Origin: Deinococcus aetherius
GTDB taxonomy: Bacteria; Deinococcota; Deinococci; Deinococcales; Deinococcaceae
Direction of reading: 5' to 3'
Length of the DNA stretch: 64,000 nucleotides
Assembly: GCF_025997855.1 (NCBI RefSeq)
Contig: NZ_AP026560.1
Span: 2,433,501-2,497,500 of the forward strand
Shown: one piece after another, positions 11,275-21,512 of the stretch
Layout of the letters: every line of letters starts with the position of its first letter
How positions within the stretch are numbered: position 1 is the stretch's first letter
Made by a program: the position numbers and the translations under genes
Notes under the pieces: generated by a model
What the model saw: the letters and a program-made list of their open reading frames with translations, nothing else
Database searches by the model: none
What the model was told of the DNA's origin: nothing

Positions 11275-11313
11275 ATGCAGGCGGCGCCAATGATCCGGGC
11301 CCTCGGGGACTGA
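11275..11313 (+). CDS. Possible 12-codon leader peptide of ilvA
   Basis: An ATG directly downstream of a -10 hexamer opens a reading frame of 12 codons (MQAAPMIRALGD) that stops at 11313. It is followed 30 nt later by an intrinsic terminator and then ilvA. The order short ORF, terminator, biosynthetic gene is that of an attenuator. The peptide has only one Ile and one Leu, so classic Ile-codon stalling is not obvious, and translation is unproven. Confidence 0.35.
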   Translation: MQAAPMIRALGD

Positions 11314-11343
11314 CGTTGCCTAGGCCCGCGTGCCCCACGTTCA

Positions 11344-11372
11344 CCCCCGCGTCCGAGGCGGGGGCTTTTTCT
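11344..11372 (+). terminator. Terminator/attenuator before ilvA
   Basis: A 7-bp all-GC stem (11344-11350 with 11358-11364), 7-nt loop and five Ts plus a further T-rich stretch. It lies between a putative promoter at 11263 and the ilvA ATG, so it may act conditionally. It might instead simply end the transcript of the gene stopping at 11178. Confidence 0.7.
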
Positions 11373-11397
11373 TGTTCTCGGCGAGGAGAATAGGCAC

Positions 11398-12945
11398 ATG
11401 ACGCAAACCCAGGAATTCACTCCCGGCTCGCTGGGCGCCCAGGACGTGCTGCGGCTCGCCCTGACGAGCAAGGTGTACCGCGCGGCGGTGGAAACGCCCC
11501 TCAGCGCGGCGCCGGGGATCAGCGCCCGCTCCGGCAACACGGTCTGGCTCAAGCGGGAAGACCAGCAGCCCATCTTCTCCTTCAAGCTGCGGGGGGCCTA
11601 CAACAAGATGAGCCACCTTACCCCCGAGGAGGCCGCGCGGGGGGTGATCTGCGCCTCGGCGGGCAACCACGCGCAGGGGGTGGCGTTCGCGGCGCAGCGC
11701 CTGGGACTCAAGGCGGTCATCGTGATGCCCGTGACCACGCCCGAGATCAAGGTGCAGGCGTGCCGGGTCCGGGGGGCCGAGGTGATCCTCCACGGCGACT
11801 CCTTCAGCGACGCCGAGGCGCACGCCTACCGCCTGCAACGTGAGTCGGGGCTGACCTTCGTCCACCCCTACGACGATCCCCTCGTGCTCGCGGGGCAGGG
11901 CACGATTGCGCTCGAACTCCTGCGGCAGGTGGATAATGGGGCCTACACGGTGTTCGTGCCCGTCGGCGGCGGCGGACTCATCGCGGGGGTGGCGGGCGTC
12001 ATGAAGGCGCTGCGGGCCGACGTGCGGATCGTGGGCGTGGAGCCCGACGACTCCGACGCGATGTACCAGAGCCTGCGGGCGGGAGCGCCGGTGCGTCTCG
12101 ACACCGTGGGCATCTTCGTGGACGGGGTGGCGGTCAAGCAGGTGGGGGCCTACACCTTCGACCTCACCCGTCGCCTCGTGGACGACTGGGTGCGGGTGAA
12201 CACCGACGAGGTGTGCGCCGCGATCAAGGACGTGTTCGACGACACCCGGGCGGTCATGGAGCCCGCCGGGGCGCTGGCGGTGGCGGGGCTGAAGAAGTAC
12301 GCCGCCGAACGGGGGCTGAGGGGAGAAACGCTCGTGGCGCTGACCTGCGGCGCGAACATGAACTTCGACCGCCTGCGCCACGTCGCCGAGCGGACCGAGA
12401 TCGGCGAGCAGCGCGAGGCGACGCTGGCCGTGACGATCCCGGAGCGGCCCGGCTCCTTCCGCGAGTTCATCGAGGTGATCGGCCCGCGCACCATCACCGA
12501 GTTCAACTACCGCTACGCGCCTCGTCTGGAAGCCCGCGTCTTCGTCGGCGTGCAGCTTCGCTCCCCGGGCGAGCGCGCCGAACTCGTGGACACCCTCTCC
12601 GCGTACGGCTACGGTGTCACCGACCTCACCGACAACGAGATCGCCAAGGTCCACATCCGCCACATGGTCGGCGGCCGCGCCCCCGAGGCCACCGACGAGC
12701 GCGTCTACTCCTTCACCTTCCCCGAGCGGCCCGGCGCCCTCCTCGAATTCCTGACCCACCTCCACGCGGGCTGGAACATCAGCCTCTTCCACTACCGCAA
12801 CCACGGCAGCGCGCACGGCCGCGTCCTCGCCGGAATCCAGGTTCCCGGCGAGGACCTGGGCGACTTCGCCGCCTTTCTCAGGGGGGTGGGCTACCCGGCG
12901 ACGGACATGACGGGGAACCCGGCGTACCGGCTGTTCTTGACGTGA
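11398..12945 (+). CDS. ilvA: Threonine ammonia-lyase, biosynthetic
   Basis: A 515-residue PLP enzyme that converts threonine to 2-oxobutanoate, the first committed step to isoleucine. PLP binds Lys63 in SFKLRGAYNKM, and VPVGGGGLIAGVAG is the phosphate-binding glycine loop. After about residue 335 come two ACT-like regulatory domains (VTIPERPGSFREF and FTFPERPGALLEF), the arrangement that gives isoleucine feedback inhibition in E. coli IlvA. Length equals the biosynthetic form. A GAGGAG ribosome site precedes the ATG by 9 nt. Confidence 0.95.
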   Translation: MTQTQEFTPGSLGAQDVLRLALTSKVYRAAVETPLSAAPGISARSGNTVWLKREDQQPIFSFKLRGAYNKMSHLTPEEAARGVICASAGNHAQGVAFAAQRLGLKAVIVMPVTTPEIKVQACRVRGAEVILHGDSFSDAEAHAYRLQRESGLTFVHPYDDPLVLAGQGTIALELLRQVDNGAYTVFVPVGGGGLIAGVAGVMKALRADVRIVGVEPDDSDAMYQSLRAGAPVRLDTVGIFVDGVAVKQVGAYTFDLTRRLVDDWVRVNTDEVCAAIKDVFDDTRAVMEPAGALAVAGLKKYAAERGLRGETLVALTCGANMNFDRLRHVAERTEIGEQREATLAVTIPERPGSFREFIEVIGPRTITEFNYRYAPRLEARVFVGVQLRSPGERAELVDTLSAYGYGVTDLTDNEIAKVHIRHMVGGRAPEATDERVYSFTFPERPGALLEFLTHLHAGWNISLFHYRNHGSAHGRVLAGIQVPGEDLGDFAAFLRGVGYPATDMTGNPAYRLFLT

Positions 12946-12957
12946 GGTTGTGGGCGG

Positions 12958-12963
12958 TAGGGT
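12958..12963 (+). promoter_or_regulatory. -10 hexamer for the CPT-like kinase
   Basis: TAGGGT lies 7 nt before GTG 12971 and decides that start against the ATG at 12950, which lies upstream of the hexamer. Confidence 0.5.
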
Positions 12964-12970
12964 GGAGGAC

Positions 12971-13534
12971 GTGCCTTCTTCCCCTCCCGTGCCCCCGGGC
13001 AGGTTGATCCTGCTCAACGGCGCGTCGAGTGCCGGAAAATCGACGCTATGCCACGCCATTCAAACGCGAATCGACGAACCGTTTCTCCAGTTCTCGCTGG
13101 ATTTCCTGATGTTCGGGGCCAGAGTATTGCCCCGCCGCGATCCTGAGGGGCCCTTTTCCTGGGCCGAGATGCGTCCCCGGTTGTTCGAGGGGTACTATCG
13201 CTGCCTCCCCGCGTTTCTGGGCGCGGGCAACAACCTGGTGGTGGACTACATCATCGAGACACCCGAACAGTGGCGGCGCCTGGTGGAATTGCTGCGGCCC
13301 TTCGATGTCTTTCTGGTGGGGGTCCATTGTCCGCTGGACGAACTGGAGCGGCGGGAGAGGGCGCGCGGTGACCGCCACCTCGGGGACGCCCGGCGTGACC
13401 TGCTGACCGTGCATACCTTCACCCGCTACGACTTTGAGGTGGACTCCCGGCGTCCACCCGAGGAGAACTCGGAAAGAATCATCGCCGCGTGGCACTTGAG
13501 ACGGTGGCCCGGCGTGCTGGGCCGCCTCTCCTAA
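12971..13534 (+). CDS. P-loop phosphotransferase, chloramphenicol phosphotransferase-like
   Basis: A 187-residue P-loop protein of the CPT family. Walker A NGASSAGKST is at residues 16-25, followed by FSLDFLMFG, where the Asp is in the position of the CPT catalytic base, and a later RRERARGDR lid-like arginine cluster. Family members phosphorylate chloramphenicol or unknown small hydroxyl compounds. The true substrate here is unknown, and resistance should not be assumed. It is convergent with the beta-propeller gene at 13537. Confidence 0.65.
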   Translation: MPSSPPVPPGRLILLNGASSAGKSTLCHAIQTRIDEPFLQFSLDFLMFGARVLPRRDPEGPFSWAEMRPRLFEGYYRCLPAFLGAGNNLVVDYIIETPEQWRRLVELLRPFDVFLVGVHCPLDELERRERARGDRHLGDARRDLLTVHTFTRYDFEVDSRRPPEENSERIIAAWHLRRWPGVLGRLS

Positions 13535-13536
13535 AC

Positions 13537-14510
13537 TTACGGCAGTTCCACCACCCGAACATTCCCGTCCCTGGCACTGAGGTACGACACCCTCTCCCCG
13601 TCGGGGCTGACGTTCCAGTCGCCCTGGCGGACCTGATCGCCGAGGTCACCGAGGGTGCGCCAGGCGTTCGTTCCCACGTTGTACTCGCGCAGGACGTGGG
13701 GAGAACCGTCGGCCCTGAGGGGGATGAGGAGGAGGCGCCGCGCGTCGCGCCAGCGGTAGGAGCCGAAGGCATCGAGCTTGCGGGGGGTCCCGCCCGAGGT
13801 GGGCCGCAACCACAGGCCGTTGCGCGCCGCCGAGTCGAAGGCGACGTAGTAAATGACGCGCGAGCCGTCCGGGCTGACGCTGACCCCCCGGAAGGAGAGG
13901 GCGGTGGCGAGACTGCGGCGGGCCCCCGTGCGCGTGTCGAGGGTGAAGAGCTCGCGGTCGCGGTTGCCCGGGCTGCGTTTGCCGTTCAACAGGAGGACGT
14001 TCTCGTTGAGCCACCCGCTGATCCCGCCGCCGTAGAGGGTAGCGACCTGGCGGGGCGAGCCGAACACGTCCGCCGCGAAGACGCGGGTGGCTCGGCGGTC
14101 GAAGTTGCCCGCCGTGTCGCTGCGCGTGAACGCGAGCCGGTTTTCCGAGGCCGTCCACGTCACGTCCCCGCCGCGCGTGGGGAGGGTGAATCTCCGCCCG
14201 TCCGCGAGCCGTTCGATGACCGTGTTCTCGCCCGTGCCGGGCCTGACCGCCCAGCGCAGTTTCGGGGAGAAAAAGGCGACGGAGGAGAAGCGGCGGGTGA
14301 CCGTCTCGCCGTCCGCCGACACCTGATAGATGCCCGTGGTGGGGCGGGCGGGGGGCCCGTCGAGGAAGAGCAGCGCCTGCGAATCTGGTGTCCACACCGC
14401 GCCGGGACAACAGGTCCCCGAGAGCACGGCCCTTGAGGGCAGGGTGGCGGCCAGGGAGGAGGCCGAGAGCGCGAGGGCCAGCGCCCAGACCCGCTTGAAA
14501 GGGACTCGTT

Positions 14511-14514
<4 letters not shown>
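13537..14514 (-). CDS. Secreted TolB-like beta-propeller protein
   Basis: A 325-residue protein with an N-terminal signal peptide (basic MKRVPFKR, hydrophobic core to about residue 22, Ala-rich cleavage region). It continues as repeated strands of WD40/TolB type: AVWTPDSQALLFLDG, VTWTASENRLAFTRS, VSVSPDGSRVIYYVA, WNVSPDGERVSYLSA. Such propellers bind protein partners and have no catalytic residues. The ATG overlaps the stop of the upstream LytM gene (ATGA), so both are likely translated together at the cell envelope. Longer upstream frames read through the LytM gene in another frame and are false. Confidence 0.75.
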
Positions 14515-15230
<716 letters not shown>

Positions 15231-15435
15231 GGGCGATGGTGACGCACCGCCGCGCTCAAGACGGTGCGGACGCTTACACGGCGACTTAGGTTTCAAACCG
15301 TAAAGCTTCTCCCTGTTAAACTTTTTGGTCTATGGCCCGCCCAGCCCGGTGTTCTCATCCGGCACAGGGGCGGCGGGCAGCGGCGAACTCTCCTGCTGAC
15401 GCCAAGGGGAGTTCGACACCGAAAGGAGCGTCCAC

Positions 15436-16761
<1,326 letters not shown>

Positions 16762-16763
16762 GG

Positions 16764-16848
16764 GATTGTGGCATGTGGTTTGTCGCTTGTGGACCGGGGG
16801 AAACCTCGGTCCACGCTTTTTGTCCCTCCTCCACAAGCCACATGCCAC
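16764..16848. repeat. Heptad repeat forming a nested inverted repeat
   Basis: Four or five 7-nt units (16764-16791, shared TGTG core) make the left arm of an 11-bp inverted repeat (16768-16778 with 16838-16848). A second hairpin with a T-run is nested inside. It separates the convergent der and 16852-17202 genes. Confidence 0.65.
16789..16821 (+). terminator. Intrinsic terminator after der
   Basis: An 8-bp stem (16789-16796 with 16807-16814), 10-nt loop, then GC and five Ts (16817-16821). Confidence 0.75.
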
Positions 16849-16851
16849 GCG

Positions 16852-17202
16852 CTACAAGCTCTCCTCCCGCATCGCCACCCAGTCCTCCCACGCGAGGGCG
16901 GGCAGCAGCGCGAAGCTCCCCACGAACAGGGTCGCTATCGCGGCGGGCACCCGCACCGCCGTCTTGCCGTTGAGCACGAGGTACAGGGCCCCCAGGGTGC
17001 TCAGCGCCCCGACATCCATGAACATGACGCGCGCGAAGGTGCTCTGCCGCAGGGTGCCCACCAGGCCGAGGTCGTCCGGGCGCCCCCGCCCCAGCACGGT
17101 GGTCAGGACGAGGAGGACGAAGAGTGAGGCGTAGAGCCTCAGCCGCTCGGGGCCGGGGGCGCGGTACTTCTCCAGCGGGGCGGGGGTCTGGGGTCGGGTC
17201 AT
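16852..17202 (-). CDS. Small membrane protein of unknown function
   Basis: A 116-residue protein with three predicted transmembrane segments (LRLYASLFVLLVLTTVLG, the DVGALSTLGALYLVL stretch, and AIATLFVGSFALLPALAW). No polar catalytic motif is present and I do not recognise the family. The ATG at 17202 is preceded by a -10 hexamer, favouring it over a start at 17247. Confidence 0.6.
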   Translation of the reverse strand: MTRPQTPAPLEKYRAPGPERLRLYASLFVLLVLTTVLGRGRPDDLGLVGTLRQSTFARVMFMDVGALSTLGALYLVLNGKTAVRVPAAIATLFVGSFALLPALAWEDWVAMREESL

Positions 17203-17207
17203 GGCCC

Positions 17208-17213
17208 AGCGTA
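17208..17213 (-). promoter_or_regulatory. -10 hexamer for the membrane protein at 17202
   Basis: On the minus strand TACGCT lies 5 nt before the ATG at 17202. Confidence 0.5.
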
Positions 17214-17281
17214 CCTGCTCGGCGGCCCCAGGAACCGGGCCTCGCACTCAACGTCCTCGTTTACCGTGAGCCAGGCGCCAC

Positions 17282-17365
17282 ATGATCAGGTGGCTGCTGG
17301 GCGGGCTTGTCGTCCCCAGCCTCATGGTGTGCGGCCCGACAAACGAGGGGGACTATGACGACTGA
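17282..17365 (+). CDS. Possible 27-residue membrane or lipoprotein peptide
   Basis: ATG 17282 opens 27 codons: a short basic start, a hydrophobic stretch (RWLLGGLVVPSLMV), then a Cys-Gly and an acidic tail ending GDYDD. The Cys at residue 17 is in lipobox position, though the Met-Val before it is not canonical. TACCGT at 17262-17267 could be a -10. It is too short for certainty; GC-rich third codon positions and the orderly signal-like layout are the only support. Confidence 0.35.
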   Translation: MIRWLLGGLVVPSLMVCGPTNEGDYDD

Positions 17366-17469
17366 ACGCCCCACGGGCCGACCGGCGTCTCCCGGGTTCT
17401 CCCTCCTGGCGGGAAGGCACCTCACATCCCGCTTACACTTCCCGTCCAGAGGACCCGGCACACTGGCGT

Positions 17470-18603
17470 ATGTCCACAATTCGTCTTCCCGCCGTGCTGG
17501 CCCTTGCCGCCACCCTGCTCACCGCCTCCGCGTGTGCGCAGAGCGGCGCCGCGCCCCAGGTCCGCTTCACCCCCTTCGTGAGCGGGCTCTCGCAGGTCAC
17601 CACCCTCACCCACGCGGGCGACGGCTCGGGCCGGATGTACGCCACCGAGCAGGGGGGCCTCGTGCGGGTGATCGAGGGGGGAAAGCTGCGCGACCAGCCC
17701 TTCCTCGACGTGCGGAACCTGACGAGCGCGGGGGGAGAGCGCGGGCTCCTCGGTCTCACCTTCGACCCGGCGTATAAGACCAACCGTCGCCTGTACGTCC
17801 ACTACACCGACCGGAACGGGGACACGGTGCTCGCGCGCTACACGGCCGCCCCCGACTTCTCCCGCGCCGATCCCGGAAGCGCCCGCGTCCTCTTCACCAC
17901 CGAGCAGCCCTACGCCAACCACAACGGCGGGCAACTCGCCTTCGGTCCCGACGGCTTCCTGTACCTGGGGCTGGGGGACGGGGGCAGCGGCGGCGACCCG
18001 CAGAACAACGGGCAGGACCTCGCCTCGCCGCTGGGGAAGATCCTGCGCTTCGACGTTAAGGGCGACGCGGCGCGGCCTGCTCCCGGCAATCCCTTCCTCA
18101 ACCGCCAGGGGGCCAACCCGAACATCTGGGCGTACGGCCTGCGCAATCCCTGGCGCTTCTCCTTCGACCGCGTTTCGGGCGACCTGATCATCGCCGACGT
18201 GGGCCAGAACGAGTTCGAGGAGGTGGACCGCCAGCCCCGCACGAGCAAGGGAGGCGAGAACTACGGCTGGCGCGTCCGCGAGGCCAGAAGCTGCTTCAAC
18301 CCGCCGAGCGGCTGCCCGACCCAGGGCCTGACCGACCCGGTGCTGCAATACGGACGGAACGAGGGCCAGAGCATCACGGGCGGCTACGTGTACCGGGGGA
18401 ACGCCGTCCCGGCGCTCAAGGGCCGCTACGTCTTCGCCGACTTCGGCACGGGCAACGTGTGGGCTGCGCCGACGACCGGGCAGAGCTGGAGCAAGGCGAG
18501 GATCGGGAGCGTGCAGAACCCCTCGACCTTCGGGGAGGACGAGGCCGGGGAGCTGTACGTGGCCGAGTACGGCAGCGGGCGGGTGCTCAAGCTGAGCCGG
18601 TGA
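17470..18603 (+). CDS. PQQ-type glucose/sorbosone dehydrogenase-like lipoprotein
   Basis: A 377-residue secreted protein with a signal peptide and a lipobox-like TASAC (Cys22). The six-bladed propeller of the soluble aldose sugar dehydrogenase family follows: ATEQGGLVRVIEGG, GGERGLLGLTFDP, NHNGGQLAFGPDGFLYLGLGDGG, YGLRNPWRFSFD, DVGQNEFEEV. The conserved catalytic His in NHNGGQL is present. Homologues oxidise aldoses with PQQ in the periplasm; no PQQ synthesis genes are in the window. A near-consensus -10 (CACACT) sits just before the ATG. Confidence 0.85.
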   Translation: MSTIRLPAVLALAATLLTASACAQSGAAPQVRFTPFVSGLSQVTTLTHAGDGSGRMYATEQGGLVRVIEGGKLRDQPFLDVRNLTSAGGERGLLGLTFDPAYKTNRRLYVHYTDRNGDTVLARYTAAPDFSRADPGSARVLFTTEQPYANHNGGQLAFGPDGFLYLGLGDGGSGGDPQNNGQDLASPLGKILRFDVKGDAARPAPGNPFLNRQGANPNIWAYGLRNPWRFSFDRVSGDLIIADVGQNEFEEVDRQPRTSKGGENYGWRVREARSCFNPPSGCPTQGLTDPVLQYGRNEGQSITGGYVYRGNAVPALKGRYVFADFGTGNVWAAPTTGQSWSKARIGSVQNPSTFGEDEAGELYVAEYGSGRVLKLSR

Positions 18604-18684
18604 TCCTCGCTCATCCCTGGCGTGGGGAGGCGACCGTCCTTCCCAGTTCTTCGCAAACCTTGGTGGATGGGCTTGACTCAACCC

Positions 18685-19008
18685 ATGTGGGAGAGTTCCG
18701 CTCCGAGTCCGGCCCAGGCGGAGTTCGTGCGCGTCTTCGGCCCCGTGCTGGAGCACCCGCTCCGCTCCGGCGAGCCGACGGCCGCCGCCCGGCCCTTTTC
18801 ACCTTCGCGGACCTGGCGAGTCCTCCTCTTCAGCTTCCTGGACGGCAGGCATTTCCGCCCTCAGGGCAACAGCGGCATCCCGACCGGGGTCTTCTCCACC
18901 ACGCCCTTCGTGCTCGTGCTCGTCGTGCTGGCGCTGGCGGGGTCCAGGGGGCAGCAGGGGAACGCGCCCGCCGCGCCGGGGAGGGCGTACGTACGGGGCG
19001 AGCGGTAG
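18685..19008 (+). CDS. Small membrane protein of unknown function
   Basis: A 107-residue frame with strongly GC-biased third codon positions. It has one clear hydrophobic segment (FVLVLVVLALAG, residues about 74-85) and a polar C-terminus. TTGACT, a one-mismatch -10, lies 6 nt before the ATG at 18685. No family recognised. The frame also opens at 18622, which is less likely. Confidence 0.45.
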   Translation: MWESSAPSPAQAEFVRVFGPVLEHPLRSGEPTAAARPFSPSRTWRVLLFSFLDGRHFRPQGNSGIPTGVFSTTPFVLVLVVLALAGSRGQQGNAPAAPGRAYVRGER

Positions 19009-19020
19009 GCGGGTGGAGCA

Positions 19021-19065
19021 GACGAAAGAGAGGCTGGGACACTCGCCCAGCCTCCTTTTTCGTCG
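19021..19065. terminator. Bidirectional terminator
   Basis: A 9-bp stem (19030-19038 with 19046-19054, 7-nt loop) is flanked by A-rich sequence on the left and five Ts on the right, so it can end both the + strand gene stopping at 19008 and the minus-strand ccdA operon stopping at 19072. Confidence 0.85.
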
Positions 19066-19071
19066 TGCTTC

Positions 19072-19812
19072 CTACCGCAGGGTCCGGTCGAGTTGCCCCC
19101 GCACCGCCCCCGTCTCCTCCAGAAAGGCCAGGTTCTGCACGTAGGGCACGCGCTCCACGATATAGGACTGCGCGGCGCGGTCCACCCCCAGCGCCATCCC
19201 GACCGCGAAGAGGGCGAGCACCACACCGAAGGCCCGTTGTAGCCCGCCGAGATTCCGCAGCAGGGCGGGCAGGCGGGTCAGGAGGCGCCGACCCCCCGCC
19301 ATGACCGCGAGCATGGGCAGGGCCACGCCGAGCGCGTAGGCGGTCGTGACGGCGGCGGCGAAGGCCGTCACCTGCCCGCTGAGCGCCAGGGTGGTCACGC
19401 TCGCCAGGATCGGCCCCACGCAGGGCGTCCAGACGAGGCCGAGAGTGGCGCCCACGAGCAGGCCGCCGATGAGCCCGTCCCCGCCGCCCCGCGCTCCCCC
19501 CTGCGGCACGGCCCGCGCGGCGAGGCGCTCGAAGCGGTGACCCAGCGCCGGGACGGCCAGCGTCAGCCCGAAGGCGAAGAGCAGGGCGACGGCCCCCCAG
19601 CGTAGGGCGTCGGCGGAGATGCCCAGCGCGGTCACCAGCGTGCTCAGAAACAGCGTGAGGACCACGAAACTGCCGAGAAAGCCCGCGATGATGCCCCAGG
19701 GCCGCGCCCGTCCGCCCACCGTGCCCGAGAGCACCACGGGCAGCACCGGCAGGATGCACGGCGACACCACCGTCAGCACGCCGCCGAAAAAGGCCACCAG
19801 CAGGAGCAGCAT
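19072..19812 (-). CDS. ccdA: CcdA/DsbD-type transmembrane thiol reductant carrier
   Basis: A 246-residue inner-membrane protein with six transmembrane segments. The two halves carry the redox cysteines in inverted-repeat positions: Cys19 in VSPCILPVLP and Cys131 in WTPCVGPILA. CcdA passes electrons from cytoplasmic thioredoxin to envelope thiol proteins. The gene starts 4 bp after the periplasmic thioredoxin gene, its likely partner, and ends the unit that begins with a sigma factor. Confidence 0.88.
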   Translation of the reverse strand: MLLLLVAFFGGVLTVVSPCILPVLPVVLSGTVGGRARPWGIIAGFLGSFVVLTLFLSTLVTALGISADALRWGAVALLFAFGLTLAVPALGHRFERLAARAVPQGGARGGGDGLIGGLLVGATLGLVWTPCVGPILASVTTLALSGQVTAFAAAVTTAYALGVALPMLAVMAGGRRLLTRLPALLRNLGGLQRAFGVVLALFAVGMALGVDRAAQSYIVERVPYVQNLAFLEETGAVRGQLDRTLR

Positions 19813-19816
19813 GGCC

Positions 19817-20251
19817 CTACCGCACCATGCCCGTCTTGGCGACGATCTCGCGCACGCCGCCGCCCGACCACTTCGCCAGCGCCTTGCCCTGCGCGTCCAC
19901 CAGGACGAAGGTGTGCTGGGAGGTGATGCCGTACTGCCGCTTCAGGGCCGTCTCCTTGTCGTAATCGGTCTTGAAGACGACCACGTTCTTCGGCAATCCC
20001 GCCAGATTCTTCGTGAGGTCGGCGTCGGCGGCCTTGCAGTTGGGGCACCACGTCGCGTGGAAGAACAGCACCCGCCGCATTCCCTTTGCAGCGTCGAAGG
20101 CCGCCTTCGTGTAGGGCTGATAGGCACCCGACTTCATGGTGTGGTCACCCATGTTCATGTCGTGCCCGGTCATGGGCGTGGACGTGGGCGCGGCGGCGAG
20201 CGCGGTGGCGAGCAGGGCGGCGGCAAGGGCGGACAGGTGGAGCTTGTTCAT
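19817..20251 (-). CDS. Periplasmic thioredoxin-like protein with Met/His-rich N-terminus
   Basis: A 144-residue protein with a cleavable signal peptide (residues 1-21). It then has a Met/His-rich stretch (residues 27-39: three His and four or more Met) that looks like a copper-binding tail. A thioredoxin domain with active site WCPNC (Cys69, Cys72) follows. The ATG at 20251 starts the signal peptide; a longer frame exists but is unsupported. It lies 43 bp after the anti-sigma gene and 4 bp before ccdA, fitting an envelope thiol/metal stress function. Metal binding is inferred from composition only. Confidence 0.8.
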   Translation of the reverse strand: MNKLHLSALAAALLATALAAAPTSTPMTGHDMNMGDHTMKSGAYQPYTKAAFDAAKGMRRVLFFHATWCPNCKAADADLTKNLAGLPKNVVVFKTDYDKETALKRQYGITSQHTFVLVDAQGKALAKWSGGGVREIVAKTGMVR

Positions 20252-20294
20252 ATTGACCTCCTGATATGGATACGGGGGGAGGCAGGCCGGAGGT

Positions 20295-21512
20295 TCAATG
20301 CCCCAGCCGTCCCCGGGTGGCGAGGGAGGCGTCGAGGAGCCGCACACCCGCGCCTCTTCCCTCCACGGCGCCCTCCGCGACGGCGAAGGTGCCGCCGGGC
20401 AGGGCCGCCACGTCCATCGGGTGCCGGGCGGGAACGGGGGTCACCGCCCCGCTCGCCAGGTTCACCCGCGTGACCCGGCCCGCCCGGTCGCTGAGGAGGG
20501 CGAGGTCGCCGTTCAGCGTCAGCTTGTCGGGGGTGCCCGGCACGGCCCACTCGCGGGTGACCTGCCCGGCGTCGTCCAGCCGCAGGAGACGGCCCTTCAG
20601 GTCGAGGACGAGCACGCCGTCCCGGGTCTGGGCCAGGGCGACGGGAGCGCCGCCCACCCGCAGCCGGGCCTCCACCCGCAGGCTGACGGGGTCGAGCACA
20701 CAGACCTCGCCGCTGAGGTGGTGGGTGACGTACAGCCGACCCCGGCGGAGCAGCACCCCGTCCATCACGTCCGCCAGCCCCATCTCCCCCTCGCGGGCCA
20801 GGGCGACCACCGGCCCGCCGAGACGGCCCACCTCGCCGCGCACGCTCTTGAAGTAGACCACCCCGTCCCCGGCCGCAAGGCCCGCCACCCCGCCCGGCAC
20901 AGGGACGCTGCGCAGCACGCGCAGGGGCCCGGGTTGGAGTTCCAGCACCCGGTCGTTGGCGGCGTCGGCGAGGTAGACCCGGTCCCCCAGCCGCACGCCC
21001 TCGGTGAACCAGGCGGGCTGGCGTCCGGCGGTTTGCAGCGAGGCCCGCGCCCGGTCGCCCTGCACGAGCGTGACGGTCCCCGCGCGGTCGTTGCTCGCCA
21101 CGATCAGGGCGTCCCCCGTGCTCACGACCACCGCCGGGTCGGGCAGGGGCCCCGCCGACGTGCGCGACCCAGTCAGGAGCGTCCCCGTGACGAGGAGCGC
21201 CGCCAGCGCCGCCGCGAGCCCCAGGCCCCAGGCCGGGCGCAGGGCAGGCAGCCTGGGACCAGCTCGGCGGCGGGTCCGCCGGGCACGGCTCAGGACGGCC
21301 GTGCGAAGTTCGGGCGGGGGGGAGTGCTCGGGCACCTCCTCCAGCAGGGCCCGTTCGACCGCCCGCAGCAGGGCGAGTTCCCGGGCGCAGTCGGGGCAGG
21401 AGGCCAGGTGCGCGGCGACCTCCCCCGGCAGCGGCCCGCCCCGCGAGACGTGCGCCTCCAGGGCCTCCCTAACCTCCTCACACGTCACGCCCTTCGCGTC
21501 TAGTCCAGCCAT
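20295..21512 (-). CDS. Transmembrane anti-sigma factor with extracytoplasmic beta-propeller
   Basis: A 405-residue protein. Residues 8-50 are a zinc-type anti-sigma (ZAS/zf-HC2) domain with His35-x3-Cys39-x2-Cys42. A transmembrane helix lies at about residues 93-113. The remaining 280 residues read as repeated four-stranded blades (DRVYLADAANDRVLELQP, RLYVTHHLSGEVCVLDP, GVLVLDLKGRLLRLDDAGQ). The domain order places a propeller outside the membrane, where it could sense a ligand or partner. The start overlaps the sigma gene by 13 bp, the usual sigma/anti-sigma arrangement. Confidence 0.82.
   Translation of the reverse strand: MAGLDAKGVTCEEVREALEAHVSRGGPLPGEVAAHLASCPDCARELALLRAVERALLEEVPEHSPPPELRTAVLSRARRTRRRAGPRLPALRPAWGLGLAAALAALLVTGTLLTGSRTSAGPLPDPAVVVSTGDALIVASNDRAGTVTLVQGDRARASLQTAGRQPAWFTEGVRLGDRVYLADAANDRVLELQPGPLRVLRSVPVPGGVAGLAAGDGVVYFKSVRGEVGRLGGPVVALAREGEMGLADVMDGVLLRRGRLYVTHHLSGEVCVLDPVSLRVEARLRVGGAPVALAQTRDGVLVLDLKGRLLRLDDAGQVTREWAVPGTPDKLTLNGDLALLSDRAGRVTRVNLASGAVTPVPARHPMDVAALPGGTFAVAEGAVEGRGAGVRLLDASLATRGRLGH

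Noticed and set aside
11179..11397. T-box riboswitch before ilvA
   Set aside because: No stem I/specifier loop and no conserved T-box sequence is visible; only a short ORF and a terminator.
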